From: an uncultured Lentisphaeria bacterium
GTDB taxonomy: Bacteria; Verrucomicrobiota; Lentisphaeria; Victivallales; Victivallaceae
Assembly: GCA_903863035.1 (NCBI GenBank)
Contig: CAIPAT010000319.1
Location: forward strand, 1 to 64,000
Length of the DNA stretch: 64,000 nt
Direction: 5' to 3'
Below are positions 27,791 to 36,475 of the stretch, piece by piece (positions within the stretch are counted from its first letter, which is position 1; every line of letters starts with the position of its first letter). The translations under genes and the position numbers were made by a program. The notes beneath the pieces were generated by a model, which saw only the letters and a list, made by a program, of their open reading frames with translations, ran no database searches and had not been told where the DNA came from.

Positions 27791-28711
27791 ATGTCAAAAA
27801 TTAAAACATATCTCGGGCTGGACATTGGCGGGACGAAATCCGCGGCGATCATCGGAACTTCCGCAGGCGACATTGTAGAAAGAATCGAATGGCCGTCAAA
27901 TGCGAAGCTGGGCTATGAGCAGATGCTGAACGGCATAATTGAAAATGCGAAAAAGATGATTGCAAAATATCCTGAAATCTCTTCGGCAGGAGTATCGATT
28001 GGCGGTCCTCTCGACGCGAAGAACGGAATCATACAGTCGCCGCCGAATCTTCCGGGCTGGGACAATATCCCGCTTAAAAATATTCTTGAAGAGAGCTTTT
28101 CATTGCCGGTGCATGTTGACCATGATGCCGGAGCCTGTGCGCTTGCTGAATACTACTGGGGCGCGGCGAAGGATCTGCACAGCGTCACTTATCTGACTTG
28201 CGGAACCGGATTCGGTATCGGCATTGTCATTGACGGCAGGATATACTACGGCGCGCATGGACACAACTGCGAGATCGGCCATGCGCGATATGCGGAGGAC
28301 GGGCCGGTCGCTTTCGGGAAGGCCGGGAGTTTTGAATCATACTGCGCCGGTTCCTCGCTTGGCAGGATCGCAGCCTGGAAATTCCCGTCAGTCTGGCCGG
28401 AGGCTCCAACTTCCGAGCAGATTGGCAAACTTGCCGCCGCTGGAAATTATGAAGCCATGCAGGTTGTTGAAATAAACGCTCATGCCGTTGGCAGGGCCTG
28501 TTCGCTTATCGCCGACATGCTCTATCCTGATATGATAATTCTCGGCAGCCTGGCAAATCACCTGGGGGCAAAATGGACAGACAAGGTGAAGAGCGTATTC
28601 CATGACGAAGTCCTGCCTGACGCCCGTAAAGTCTGCAGGATTGCTCCTTCGGTGCTGGGCAAAAAATTGCAGGATTATTCCGCCATCGCGGTAGCACATG
28701 GAAGAGATTAA
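27791..28711 (+). CDS. ROK-family sugar kinase
   Basis: 306 residues. ATP-site GLDIGGTK near residue 9, then GVSIGGPLD, DHDAGACALAEYYWGAA and TCGTGFGIGIVIDGRIYYG, the order expected in ROK kinases. GHNCEIGH supplies the conserved catalytic-region His. The usual CxCGxxGCxE zinc cluster is absent; FGKAGSFESYCAG occupies that place, so zinc binding is not expected. The likely role is phosphorylation of mannose, glucose or N-acetylmannosamine released by the neighbouring GH38 enzymes. GAGG ribosome-binding site 9 bases upstream. Confidence 0.85.
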   Translation: MSKIKTYLGLDIGGTKSAAIIGTSAGDIVERIEWPSNAKLGYEQMLNGIIENAKKMIAKYPEISSAGVSIGGPLDAKNGIIQSPPNLPGWDNIPLKNILEESFSLPVHVDHDAGACALAEYYWGAAKDLHSVTYLTCGTGFGIGIVIDGRIYYGAHGHNCEIGHARYAEDGPVAFGKAGSFESYCAGSSLGRIAAWKFPSVWPEAPTSEQIGKLAAAGNYEAMQVVEINAHAVGRACSLIADMLYPDMIILGSLANHLGAKWTDKVKSVFHDEVLPDARKVCRIAPSVLGKKLQDYSAIAVAHGRD

Positions 28712-28773
28712 TTGTTAAAAATCAAGAAAATACAGATTGATTGTATCTAAAATAAACCAAAAAAAAGGAACGG

Positions 28774-29457
28774 ATGATGAAAAGACTTCTTTCTCTCTTT
28801 GCAGCGCTGGCGCTTACATTAAACGCGTATTGCGAAACTGCAAATTACGGTTTTTGGGCGGCTGCGCCCTCAACTCAGCGACTCATTGGAGCTGCGTCGC
28901 AGCGGCTTTCCGGAGGCGGCTGGCTGTTCTCAATACCGGCGCGTCAGAAGGGAACCACCCTTCTGCTCGAATCGGACATTCCTTTTGACATTTCAACACC
29001 TGTAGAATCCCTTGCATTTAACATCGAGCTAAAGGGCAATGGTCAGAAGCCGCCGATTTTCGTCGCAGCATATTTTGCCGGTCTTCAGGGCGGCAGCTTC
29101 AAGGCAAAACTGAAGGCTGAAGGTTCGGCTTTCAAACCCGTTTTCGAGAAGGGGCAGGAGCCTGGTCCAACAGAAATACCGCTCAGGCTTACGACGCTTG
29201 AATTGTGGGTATCTGCTTCAAGTTCAGTCTCTGAATTCACGCTAAAGAGCCTGACCGTCACTGCGGCCGGAGTCAAGTTGCGTTTCGATCCATCCCAGTT
29301 CGTCGAGTGGGATTTCTGCGGCCGCACGGTTTACAAAAGGGCGGAAGGCATCAAGCCGAAAATCAGACTGCGGTCGCTCTGGCCGGAGAAACTTCAGGTC
29401 GCCGCGTCACTGACAGAGGACAACCAGCAGCTTTGGAATTCATCCATAGGTACTTGA
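28774..29457 (+). CDS. N-terminal fragment of frameshifted secreted GH39-like protein
   Basis: 227 residues ending at a TGA at 29455. Signal peptide MMKRLLSLFAALALTLNAYC, followed by a carbohydrate-binding-like beta-sandwich (SLAFNIELKGNGQ; TLELWVSASSSVSEFTLKS). The reading continues in the +1 frame from about 29450 (VLENEQWKSLDIVASPPKNG) into the next ORF, whose TTG start has no ribosome-binding site. The two parts would make one protein of about 890 residues. Ribosome-binding site AAGGAAC before the ATG. Either a natural frameshift or an assembly error. Confidence 0.7.
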   Translation: MMKRLLSLFAALALTLNAYCETANYGFWAAAPSTQRLIGAASQRLSGGGWLFSIPARQKGTTLLLESDIPFDISTPVESLAFNIELKGNGQKPPIFVAAYFAGLQGGSFKAKLKAEGSAFKPVFEKGQEPGPTEIPLRLTTLELWVSASSSVSEFTLKSLTVTAAGVKLRFDPSQFVEWDFCGRTVYKRAEGIKPKIRLRSLWPEKLQVAASLTEDNQQLWNSSIGT

Positions 29458-29476
29458 GAATGAGCAGTGGAAGTCT

Positions 29477-31450
29477 TTGGACATTGTCGCCAGTCCGCCG
29501 AAGAACGGCATCTGTCAACTTCTCCTGAAAATCAAAGCTCCGGAACAGCAGGAACTTCCACTCGCCTTGCATTTCGGCGTTGATTCTTACGGAGATAATA
29601 TCAAGCCGAACGACATCTTCGCCATGAACACTCACTACGCCAAACCCGGCATCCAGGAGGAGAAATATCCTGACTTCATCAGAATTCTCCGCGAACTTGG
29701 CGTTGGCTGGATCCGCCTCGGCCTCCTTGAAGATCCACTTCTTTTCAATGTCGACAGCAAAAGCTGGCGTCTGGACGCAGTCTGTTTTGACAAGTACTTC
29801 CGCGTCGCCGAAGAGGCCGGTGTGAAAGTAAGCGTACTTGCCAATATGCTGGGATGGGATGAAATGGTGCCGCGCAACGGAATCAATCCCAGAGAGCCAT
29901 TCGGCGATCTGTCCGAATGGTTTCGTCTTCATTACGCCTTTGCCAAACAATTCAAGGGACGTGTCGCCGCCTATGAATTAATGAACGAGCGCGACAGTAC
30001 CTGGAAACCAAATCTCTATTTTGCAGGGGTGGAAGAAAAATCTGCAGCGAAGGGTACCCCCTACGGCTTCTATACCATTGGCGAACATGCTGCCATAAGT
30101 CTCGCGATGCTGGAAGCCTTCAAGGCCGCCGACCCCGCCACGCCAGTGGTTTATCAGGGCCTCGGCTTCCTTAACGATGCAACAGGAAGCCATGCTCAGT
30201 TACAATACAATCGCAGGATGATGGAGCTTGGCGTCGGAAACTTCACCGATATCAGCAATCTTCATCTTTATGGCAGGCTGCATTCCGGCATGGCGGAACG
30301 GGATGTTTTTGAAACTATCGACGGGCGGAAGAAAAATATCTGTCGCGTCGACCCGCTACTTGCAAAGACTACTCCGCAACTCGGCGGCATGGTGAGCAAC
30401 AGCATCCGCCAGATCATGTACTACGAGGCCATGACCAGTGAGTTTAATCGCAGCGGACCCATCTGGGTTTCCGAATGTTCCCAGCCTGCGTCCAGACCTG
30501 AACTTTACGCTTCCGAAATGAAGAAAGCGCGTTGGACTTATGACGTGTCAAACGAGCGTCAGGCTGCCGACGTGGTCATTTCCCACGCTTTTCTCTTTGC
30601 GAGCGGCGCGGAAAAGATCTACTGGTTCGAGGACACCGATTATGCACTGGTAGATCCCGGCTTTTCCCTTTACGATGTAAGGATGTGTCCTAAACCTTCA
30701 GTCATCAGCTACCGTCTCATGACTCAGCTTTTCCAGGGCGCAAAATACGAAGGCGAACTTCCTGTGCCGCAAACAATATGGGAGGCAAAAGGAGAAGCCT
30801 GGGAGAAGCGTCCAACCTGCTTTGCTCCAGTTTTCAAACTCGCTGACGGCAGAAATCTGGCAATAGTCTGGAGTGTGGCTGAGAAACCGGAGATTATCAC
30901 GCTGGCGCTGACTGAAGGCGCAACCGAAATGGATATATTCGGCAACAACCTGCCTGTGTTGAAAGCCTCAAATGCCTGTGAACTGAAGTTTGACGGAACA
31001 CCGCGTCTGCTCTTCGGTTCCTTCAATAATCTGGTCAAGACCAGGCAGCCGCTGGCCCCTCAGTCTCCATCGGCGGCGGAAAAATCATGGGACAAGAGCC
31101 TTTTCATGGTCACGCCGCTTGAAGTGGTTCTCGCCCGTCCGGGCGAGGAGAAAGAAATGCGGGTTGATGTCTGGTCAGCATCCGGCAAAGCGCAGACTGT
31201 CACCTTAAAGTTATCGCTCCCTCAGGGAAGCGGCTGGGAGATAGTCCGTCAGCCGGCACCGGTGACGTTGACTGAAGGCCAGTTTGTCAGAGGCGCGACT
31301 TATGCCAGACTGAAGGCGAAAAACACGTCAGACAACCTTGCCAGCCCGGCCAATCTGTTCAAGCGTCCAAGACTGAAAATAGAAGCTGGCAGTTCAACAG
31401 GAAAAATGCTTGTGCCAATTCTTCAGGATCTGGCCGTATCGGACAAATAG
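29477..31450 (+). CDS. C-terminal catalytic fragment of frameshifted GH39-like glycosidase
   Basis: 657 codons open from TTG at 29477, but the frame is open from 29450, right after a TAG at 29447-29449. It contains a TIM barrel: IFAMNTHYAKPG, LRELGVGWIRLG, AYELMNERDS with the likely acid/base Glu, and PIWVSECSQPASRP with the likely nucleophile Glu, as in clan-A enzymes close to GH39. The last 120 residues form an Ig-like beta domain (VTPLEVVLARPGEEKEMRVD). On its own it has no signal peptide and no translation start signal, so it depends on the upstream fragment. If the shift is real the gene is probably inactive. Confidence 0.75.
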   Translation: MDIVASPPKNGICQLLLKIKAPEQQELPLALHFGVDSYGDNIKPNDIFAMNTHYAKPGIQEEKYPDFIRILRELGVGWIRLGLLEDPLLFNVDSKSWRLDAVCFDKYFRVAEEAGVKVSVLANMLGWDEMVPRNGINPREPFGDLSEWFRLHYAFAKQFKGRVAAYELMNERDSTWKPNLYFAGVEEKSAAKGTPYGFYTIGEHAAISLAMLEAFKAADPATPVVYQGLGFLNDATGSHAQLQYNRRMMELGVGNFTDISNLHLYGRLHSGMAERDVFETIDGRKKNICRVDPLLAKTTPQLGGMVSNSIRQIMYYEAMTSEFNRSGPIWVSECSQPASRPELYASEMKKARWTYDVSNERQAADVVISHAFLFASGAEKIYWFEDTDYALVDPGFSLYDVRMCPKPSVISYRLMTQLFQGAKYEGELPVPQTIWEAKGEAWEKRPTCFAPVFKLADGRNLAIVWSVAEKPEIITLALTEGATEMDIFGNNLPVLKASNACELKFDGTPRLLFGSFNNLVKTRQPLAPQSPSAAEKSWDKSLFMVTPLEVVLARPGEEKEMRVDVWSASGKAQTVTLKLSLPQGSGWEIVRQPAPVTLTEGQFVRGATYARLKAKNTSDNLASPANLFKRPRLKIEAGSSTGKMLVPILQDLAVSDK

Positions 31451-31480
31451 CGAAAACCAATTAATTATAAGGAAACGAAA

Positions 31481-32527
31481 ATGATCTCTATTGACGGATG
31501 TACCTTTCGTTATCAGCCATCGGTTATTTTTCAGGCTGGCGGGGAGTGGAAATATGGGCGGGAACCGGTAATACGGCGCATGCCGGATGGCTCGATTTTC
31601 TGTATACTATGCTCCGGCGGCCCCACCGAACCTCATGATGAAAATGTGATTCTTGCCACAAGCAGCCGGGATGAGGGGCGTACATGGTCGCCGCCGGAAG
31701 TGCTTTTTCAGCACGATACCCGCGGAGTATGGGGAACGGAATTATTCACCGAAGGCGACCTCCCCTGCATCTTCGTACATACGCTGGATGCCGCCAGTCA
31801 TTATTTGGAGTTGCAGACCTTTCGTTCATTTTATTCCGCCGGATCCGGCGGGTGGTCGGAGCCTGTCAGTCTGCCTGGCGGATTCAGTGGCGTCATTGTG
31901 CGCCAGGGCGTCACGCTGGCGGACGACAGCTGGGTACTGCCGGTTTACTGGCAGGAGGCTATCGGCGGGTGGAACTGGCGTAAAACAGGGAAAGGTTTGC
32001 TGTCTCACCCGGAATGGCGCTTCGTCTCCGGAGTGCTGCGTTCGGCAGATCGCGGTGAATCATTCACACTGCACGGCAACTTGCGCACCGGACTGAACCT
32101 GTGGGAGCCGAATGTGGTCGAAATTGCGCCGAATCATCTTGTTATGTTCCTCCGTGCGGATGGACCGCCGGTAAAATACCGTGCCGAAAGTCGCGATGGC
32201 GGACAAACCTGGTCCGCACCGCTCCCTTCTGATATCCCGTGCGCCGGTTCAAAAATCACATTGCTGAAGTGGAACAACCGCATTCTGATGCTTCACAATC
32301 CCAGTACGCAACCGGGGTGGAAGTATCGCACCAGCCTTGCGCTGTGGATCAGTGATGACGGCGGCCTTACATGGCCGGTAAAACTAGACATGGTACAGGC
32401 GGACGAGCCGCTGGTCATCTGCTACCCGCATGCATTCATCGACGAGGCGCGGCAGTGCCTCTATGTGGCCTGCGATACGACGCAGACCCATTATTTTTTT
32501 ACCGTGCCGCTGGCCGACCTTGAATAG
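31481..32527 (+). CDS. BNR/Asp-box sialidase-like protein
   Basis: 348 residues with at least three Asp-box motifs (SSRDEGRTW about 62-70; SRDGGQTW about 239-246; SDDGGLTW about 288-295), as in six-bladed sialidase propellers. GREPVIRRMPDGSIFCI carries the N-terminal Arg often used for the acid group, and LWEPNVVEI the Glu region. No signal peptide. AAGGAAA ribosome-binding site. It is the last gene of the mannoside/glycoconjugate block, 30 bases after the frameshifted glycosidase. Asp-box proteins also include non-sialidases, so the substrate is not settled. Confidence 0.7.
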   Translation: MISIDGCTFRYQPSVIFQAGGEWKYGREPVIRRMPDGSIFCILCSGGPTEPHDENVILATSSRDEGRTWSPPEVLFQHDTRGVWGTELFTEGDLPCIFVHTLDAASHYLELQTFRSFYSAGSGGWSEPVSLPGGFSGVIVRQGVTLADDSWVLPVYWQEAIGGWNWRKTGKGLLSHPEWRFVSGVLRSADRGESFTLHGNLRTGLNLWEPNVVEIAPNHLVMFLRADGPPVKYRAESRDGGQTWSAPLPSDIPCAGSKITLLKWNNRILMLHNPSTQPGWKYRTSLALWISDDGGLTWPVKLDMVQADEPLVICYPHAFIDEARQCLYVACDTTQTHYFFTVPLADLE

Positions 32528-32640
32528 AGCATTGATCGCTTGTCATGATACTGTAGTTATATATAATGGTTGTTCGGGGAATTTGATCGCCTCCTGGTTT
32601 TTATGCCCGTCCGTTGAATTCAATATCATCCCGACGCTCA

Positions 32641-33561
32641 CTATTCCAGGTCTTTACGCAGTTTCTCGGCGAGCGCCGGGTAATCTGCAGGCATGGCAAT
32701 CGTCATCGCTTCCGGATGCTGATGACGAAACCATGTCATCTGGCGGCGGGCAAGCTGCCATGTCGCGGTGATAATCTGTTCACGCATCGCATCACAGGAG
32801 AGCCGCCCGGCAAGATATTCGCCGATAATCCGGTAGCCTAACGCCTGATGCGCCGTAGGCGACTCCAGAATACCGTTTTTCAAGGCGGCGGCGGCTTCAT
32901 CAATCCAGCCGGCTGCCAGCATCTGAATAGTGCGTTCCTCGATCCGGCGGCGCAATACTTCTCTATCCCATGACAAATTCCAGGCGATGACCGGATACCG
33001 CAGTTGCGGTTTGTTCATAGTCTGCAATTCGGTAATAGATTTGCCGGTGAGTTCAAATACTTCCAGTGCCCGGATGAGTTTGCGGTTGTGCATCTGCCAG
33101 CGCTCAAAGTCTACCGGATCTTTTCCCCGCATCAGGATTTTGAGTTTTTCAAAACCTTCAGGATTGTCGTAAAGCCGGTCCAGTCGGGCCCGGAGTTCCG
33201 GGTCTCCCGGCAGCGGGTCAATGCCGTAAAGCAGTGCGCGGATATACATTCCAGTACCGCCTGCGATAATCGGCAAGCGTCCGCGGGAATGGATTTCAGC
33301 GATTGCGGCTTCGGCCAGTTTCAAAAAAGTGTAGACATCAATCCGGATGCTGAAGTCAAAGAGGTCAATCAGGTGGTGCGGTACGGCCGCCCGCTCTTCA
33401 CGTGCCGGCTTGGCCGTCCCGATGTCGAGCCCCCGATACAGCTGCATCGAATCGGCGGAAATAATTTCCCCGCCGAACTCAGCGGCGACTTTAAGCGCAA
33501 GACTGCTTTTGCCACTTGCCGTCGGTCCCATGATAACCATAATTTTGGAATTACAGTTCAT
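32641..33561 (-). CDS. miaA: tRNA dimethylallyltransferase MiaA
   Basis: 306 residues, standard length. P-loop GPTASGKS (about 12-19), ADSMQLYRGLDIGTAKP substrate motif, VPHHLIDL, and GGTGMYIRALL, all diagnostic of MiaA, which adds the dimethylallyl group to A37 of tRNAs that read UNN codons. The C-terminal part (PTAHQALGYRII; ATWQLARRQMTWFRHQ) is also canonical. The gene faces the sialidase-like gene and ends 113 bases from it. Confidence 0.97.
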   Translation of the reverse strand: MNCNSKIMVIMGPTASGKSSLALKVAAEFGGEIISADSMQLYRGLDIGTAKPAREERAAVPHHLIDLFDFSIRIDVYTFLKLAEAAIAEIHSRGRLPIIAGGTGMYIRALLYGIDPLPGDPELRARLDRLYDNPEGFEKLKILMRGKDPVDFERWQMHNRKLIRALEVFELTGKSITELQTMNKPQLRYPVIAWNLSWDREVLRRRIEERTIQMLAAGWIDEAAAALKNGILESPTAHQALGYRIIGEYLAGRLSCDAMREQIITATWQLARRQMTWFRHQHPEAMTIAMPADYPALAEKLRKDLE

Positions 33562-33597
33562 ATACTGCCTCGATTAGAACGAATAATTAACCTCAGA

Positions 33598-33716
33598 TAC
33601 AAAAAACAGTTTTTCCCGGTTAAAAAGCCGAACCACGGACACAACGGACTGCACGGTCTTTCTTAAAATCAAAAAAAATCTTTGTGTCTTTGTGCCTTTG
33701 TGGTTAAATTCTCTGG
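33598..33716. repeat. Low-complexity extragenic repeat sequences
   Basis: Two short tracts lie between miaA and lspA: about 33634-33655 (ccacggacacaacggactgc type) and 33679-33706, whose minus-strand reading is the NHKGTKTQR-type period-9 sequence. Both kinds recur, from general knowledge, in intergenic DNA of many Planctomycetota, Lentisphaerota and Chlorobi. No gene is supported here. Confidence 0.5.
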
Positions 33717-33725
33717 AATACAGTG

Positions 33726-34277
33726 TCAGGTAATGATTCTGTCTTTGGGCGTTGTATTCATTTGCGGGGTTTCTTTTAACGGGCGCAGAAAAACCGACAG
33801 GAAATACAGCCCGACCCCGATACAAATGGCGCTGTCGGCAACATTAAAAGCCGGCCAATGCCAGTCCAGCGCGTAAAAATCGAGAAAATCAACAACTTCG
33901 CCGCGCCATACGCGGTCAATGGAATTGCCGACTACGCCGCTGATGATGATGAACAGCGCATAGTAACGCTCATTCCAGCCTTCGGTAAGCCAGCGCATAA
34001 AGAAGAAGGAAGCGACAATAACGACAATTGCAATAGTCAGAAGAAGCCACCCGTAGCCGTGCATGATGCCCCAGGCGGCGCCTTTATTGGTAATAAATGT
34101 AAGATTAAAAAAGCCGGAAATAACCGGGATCCGCTGACCACGGGCAATATAATGTTCGACCGCGATCTTGGACACCTGATCTATCAGAATCAACAGGCAT
34201 GCCAAAGTTGCCGCGTTAAACAAAACTTTTTTTTCGTGAGAGCTGCCAGGATTCGATTTTTTAAGAAATCTACTCAA
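33726..34277 (-). CDS. lspA: Lipoprotein signal peptidase (signal peptidase II)
   Basis: 183 residues, four hydrophobic segments. Catalytic aspartates are in GNSIDR (Asp121) and FNVADSAI (Asp148); FFNLTFITNKGAAWGI is the usual conserved loop. It removes signal peptides from prolipoproteins in the inner membrane. Its first bases overlap the end of the DksA/TraR-like gene by 8 bases, a pairing common in bacteria. A C-terminal tail of about 20 residues (LRPLKETPQMNTTPKDR) is extra. Confidence 0.95.
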   Translation of the reverse strand: MSRFLKKSNPGSSHEKKVLFNAATLACLLILIDQVSKIAVEHYIARGQRIPVISGFFNLTFITNKGAAWGIMHGYGWLLLTIAIVVIVASFFFMRWLTEGWNERYYALFIIISGVVGNSIDRVWRGEVVDFLDFYALDWHWPAFNVADSAICIGVGLYFLSVFLRPLKETPQMNTTPKDRIIT

Positions 34278-34683
34278 GGTTTGGATTTATTCCGCCGTTT
34301 TTCTCGCGAACAGTAGTGCACTTTATGCAGTAATTGGCATAAGGCTTTACTTCCATACGCGCCTCTGAAATTTCTTCTCCGCAGTCCTGACATTTGCCGA
34401 AGTCTTCGGAATCCAGCCGCTGCAGGGCATCTTCAATCAATTCCAGCACGTTGCCTTCTTCCGTCAGCAGGTGGAGCTCCATTTCATGTCTGGAGTTATC
34501 GCTGCCCATGTCGGCCATGTGAGTAGTAACGCCTTTTTTATCGGAATTTGAACAATCCAATGCTTCATCCCGGTGAAATTGCATCTGGCCGAGAACGATG
34601 TCTCTGGATTGAATCAGCGACTGGTAATATTTCTTCTTCTTGCCGGTGAACCGGGGGATGTCGCCTTTTTTAAGGTTTGACAT
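34270..34683 (-). CDS. DksA/TraR-family zinc-finger protein
   Basis: 137 residues. N-terminal coiled-coil helices with HMADMGSDNSRHEMELHLL, and a C4 zinc finger C98-x2-C101 ... C119-x2-C122. Members bind the RNA polymerase secondary channel (DksA) or act in general stress roles. The usual DxxDxA tip of DksA is not obvious, so true DksA function is uncertain. Overlaps lspA by 8 bases and is presumably its operon leader. Confidence 0.88.
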   Translation of the reverse strand: MSNLKKGDIPRFTGKKKKYYQSLIQSRDIVLGQMQFHRDEALDCSNSDKKGVTTHMADMGSDNSRHEMELHLLTEEGNVLELIEDALQRLDSEDFGKCQDCGEEISEARMEVKPYANYCIKCTTVREKNGGINPNLE

Positions 34684-34855
34684 ATATTAACCTTTCACTT
34701 TTCACTTTTTAAGATTTAAAACCATAAAAAACTGCTGGGAAACCTTAATTTAGCATTAATCCTAAATTTTTCAAACATTTCATGTTGCGAACTGCTAAAA
34801 TATAAAGTAGATTTGCAAGTTACATTTCCAAGATCAAAAATAAACCGGAGACGTT

Positions 34856-35725
34856 TTGAAAAAGATAGATTTGCATATGCACAGTACAGCTTCCGATGGA
34901 ACTTTTTCACCATCGGCAATTGTAGCTATGGGTGCCGCGGCGGAGCTGGCGGCAGTGGCTTTGACCGATCACGATACTACCGACGGCATTGATGAGTTCA
35001 TGGATGCCGGCAAGGCGCATCCGGAAATGCTGACTATTCCGGGCATTGAGATATCAACATTGTTTGACGGACGCGAAGTTCACATCATCGGGTTGTTTAT
35101 TGACCATCATAATCCGGGATTAATCGAGTTCATTAAAAGAATCCAGGGCCAACGTCACGACAGAAACCTGAAACTGGTGGAAAAACTTGGCCAGGCCGGA
35201 TATTCGGTTTCGCTGGATGAAGTTACAGCTGTTTCCGGCGGCAAAATCATCGGACGCCCGCACTTTGCGCAGGTCATCAAGGAGAAATATGCGTTCAATA
35301 CACTTCAGGATGTTTTTGAAAACTGCCTGAAAAGAGGCACTCCGGGCTTTCACCCGCGTATTCTGCCGCAGCCGGCAGAGGCGATAAATGCAATTCACGC
35401 GGCAGGCGGAGTTGCGGCATGGGCGCACCCGGTTTACCGCAACCAGAACGAAAGGTCATGGGTGCGCCGGGTTCTCAGAAAGATTGCGCCGGAAGGTCTT
35501 GACGCGGTAGAGGCCTACTATTCAAAATTCGATGCCGGCCAGACGCGGATTATGACCGAACTGGCGAAGGAATTCAATCTGGCGCTGTCCGGCGGCAGTG
35601 ATTTCCACGGTGAGAACAGTCCCGGGGTCATGCCGGGAATCGGATTCGGAGGCCTGGAAGTTCCGGAAAATCTGCTTCCGCCGCTTTTAGAAATCGCAAA
35701 GAAATATATATTAAGGAGTTGTTAA
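34856..35725 (+). CDS. PHP-domain phosphoesterase (RNase AM/nucleoside bisphosphate phosphatase-like)
   Basis: 289 residues from a TTG start with CGGAG 8 bases upstream. Metal-binding HMH (His7, His9), Asp14, and TDHDTTDGI (about 38-46) begin the PHP fold; GIEIST, HPRILP, WAHPVYRN and GGSDFHGEN supply the remaining His/Asp ligands. The layout matches the YciV/TrpH-like branch, which hydrolyses 3',5'-nucleoside bisphosphates or trims RNA 5' ends. The last codons (LRSC-stop) are provided by a family A repeat motif at 35713-35733, so the natural C-terminus may have been altered by it. Confidence 0.87.
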   Translation: MKKIDLHMHSTASDGTFSPSAIVAMGAAAELAAVALTDHDTTDGIDEFMDAGKAHPEMLTIPGIEISTLFDGREVHIIGLFIDHHNPGLIEFIKRIQGQRHDRNLKLVEKLGQAGYSVSLDEVTAVSGGKIIGRPHFAQVIKEKYAFNTLQDVFENCLKRGTPGFHPRILPQPAEAINAIHAAGGVAAWAHPVYRNQNERSWVRRVLRKIAPEGLDAVEAYYSKFDAGQTRIMTELAKEFNLALSGGSDFHGENSPGVMPGIGFGGLEVPENLLPPLLEIAKKYILRSC

Positions 35726-35733
35726 GAAATAAG
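35713..35733 (+). repeat. Family A terminal motif overlapping the PHP gene stop
   Basis: AAGGAGTTGTTAAGAAATAA-type motif, 37 bases before the next copy at 35750 in the same direction. The PHP gene's TAA (35723-35725) lies within it. Confidence 0.6.
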
Positions 35734-35750
35734 TGGTCTTTTTATACTAA

Positions 35751-35912
35751 AGGAGCTGTCAAGAAATAAACTTGACAAGTCTCGCGAAATATCCCGAAGA
35801 GATTTTGGGAATTGCCGGTAAGGCGCATACCTGAAGGTATGTAACGAACCGGCAAACACAAAGGTATTCGGGAGAAGCGCGAAGATGTAAAGGTTATTTC
35901 TTTACGGCTCCT
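35751..35912. repeat. Family A MITE-like repeat, complete copy
   Basis: 162 bases. Terminal inverted repeats: AGGAGCTGTCAAGAAATAA (35751-35769) and, reversed, AGGAGCCGTAAAGAAATAA (35912-35894), 17 of 19 matching. Bases 35751-35887 equal the reverse complement of 1-137 with one mismatch. Contains the CATACCTGAAGGTATG palindrome. No ORF. Confidence 0.85.
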
Positions 35913-36041
35913 AAGGGTATCCGGGAGAAATTCCGGCTTCGCCGGTGAGGAGCAAAGCTGCAGCGCTTTGTAACGAAGCGGCGGATCCGAAAGTTCCCCG
36001 GCAGACCAGCAGAAAGTGCCAGTTATTTTTGAACGACGCCT
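35913..36041. repeat. Adjacent family A-related repeat
   Basis: Directly follows the 162-base element and ends in GTTATTTTTGAACGACGCCT (36022-36041), a variant of the family A end. 35993-36041 matches 13568-13616 in reverse. Contains CCGGC-TTC-GCCGG and CAAAGC/GCTTTG hairpins and TGTAACGAAgCGGC, shared with the first element. Confidence 0.65.
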
Positions 36042-36089
36042 AAAGTCATCAGACACCAGTAACCAGAAATTGAAAGAGGAATAAACTCT

Positions 36090-36470
36090 ATGATCAGCAA
36101 ATTGCGGATGTCAATGCTTTTTACGGGACTAGTTCTGCCAGCCATTCTGGCCGTTTCCGGATGCTCCAGCGCCCATAAAGAAGACGCGTTCACACAGGAA
36201 ATGAAGCAGAAGTTCGCGGCAATGAATGATCCCCGGTCGTCAATCGAAAAATCAAGACAATATGCAGTGGAAAAATTATCTGATGCCTCGGATGCTGAAA
36301 TTGACCTCTTAAATAATGCCGCCCCCGTTATCAGCCACAATTACGATGAATCCGAATATTCATTCACCTGGAAGGGCAAGAAGGGCGAGGATAATATTGA
36401 AGTACTTGCAACCCCGCCGCCCTGTGAGCCGATTGCCGTATTTCGCGTCAACCGGACCTATTATCCATGA
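36090..36470 (+). CDS. Small lipoprotein of unknown function
   Basis: 126 residues. Lipobox VSGC (residues 22-25) after a hydrophobic segment (MLFTGLVLPAILA), so Cys25 should be lipidated after LspA cleavage. The mature part is charged and rich in Lys/Glu, with a small beta-prone C-terminal end (HNYDESEYSFTWKGKKGEDN). AGAGGA ribosome-binding site. No known family recognised. It lies 5 bases upstream of comEC and may be translated with it. Confidence 0.75.
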   Translation: MISKLRMSMLFTGLVLPAILAVSGCSSAHKEDAFTQEMKQKFAAMNDPRSSIEKSRQYAVEKLSDASDAEIDLLNNAAPVISHNYDESEYSFTWKGKKGEDNIEVLATPPPCEPIAVFRVNRTYYP

Positions 36471-36475
36471 TTTAA

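Noticed and set aside
33574-33825. 83-codon minus-strand frame with NHKGTKTQR
   Set aside because: This is the common low-complexity intergenic repeat, not a gene.
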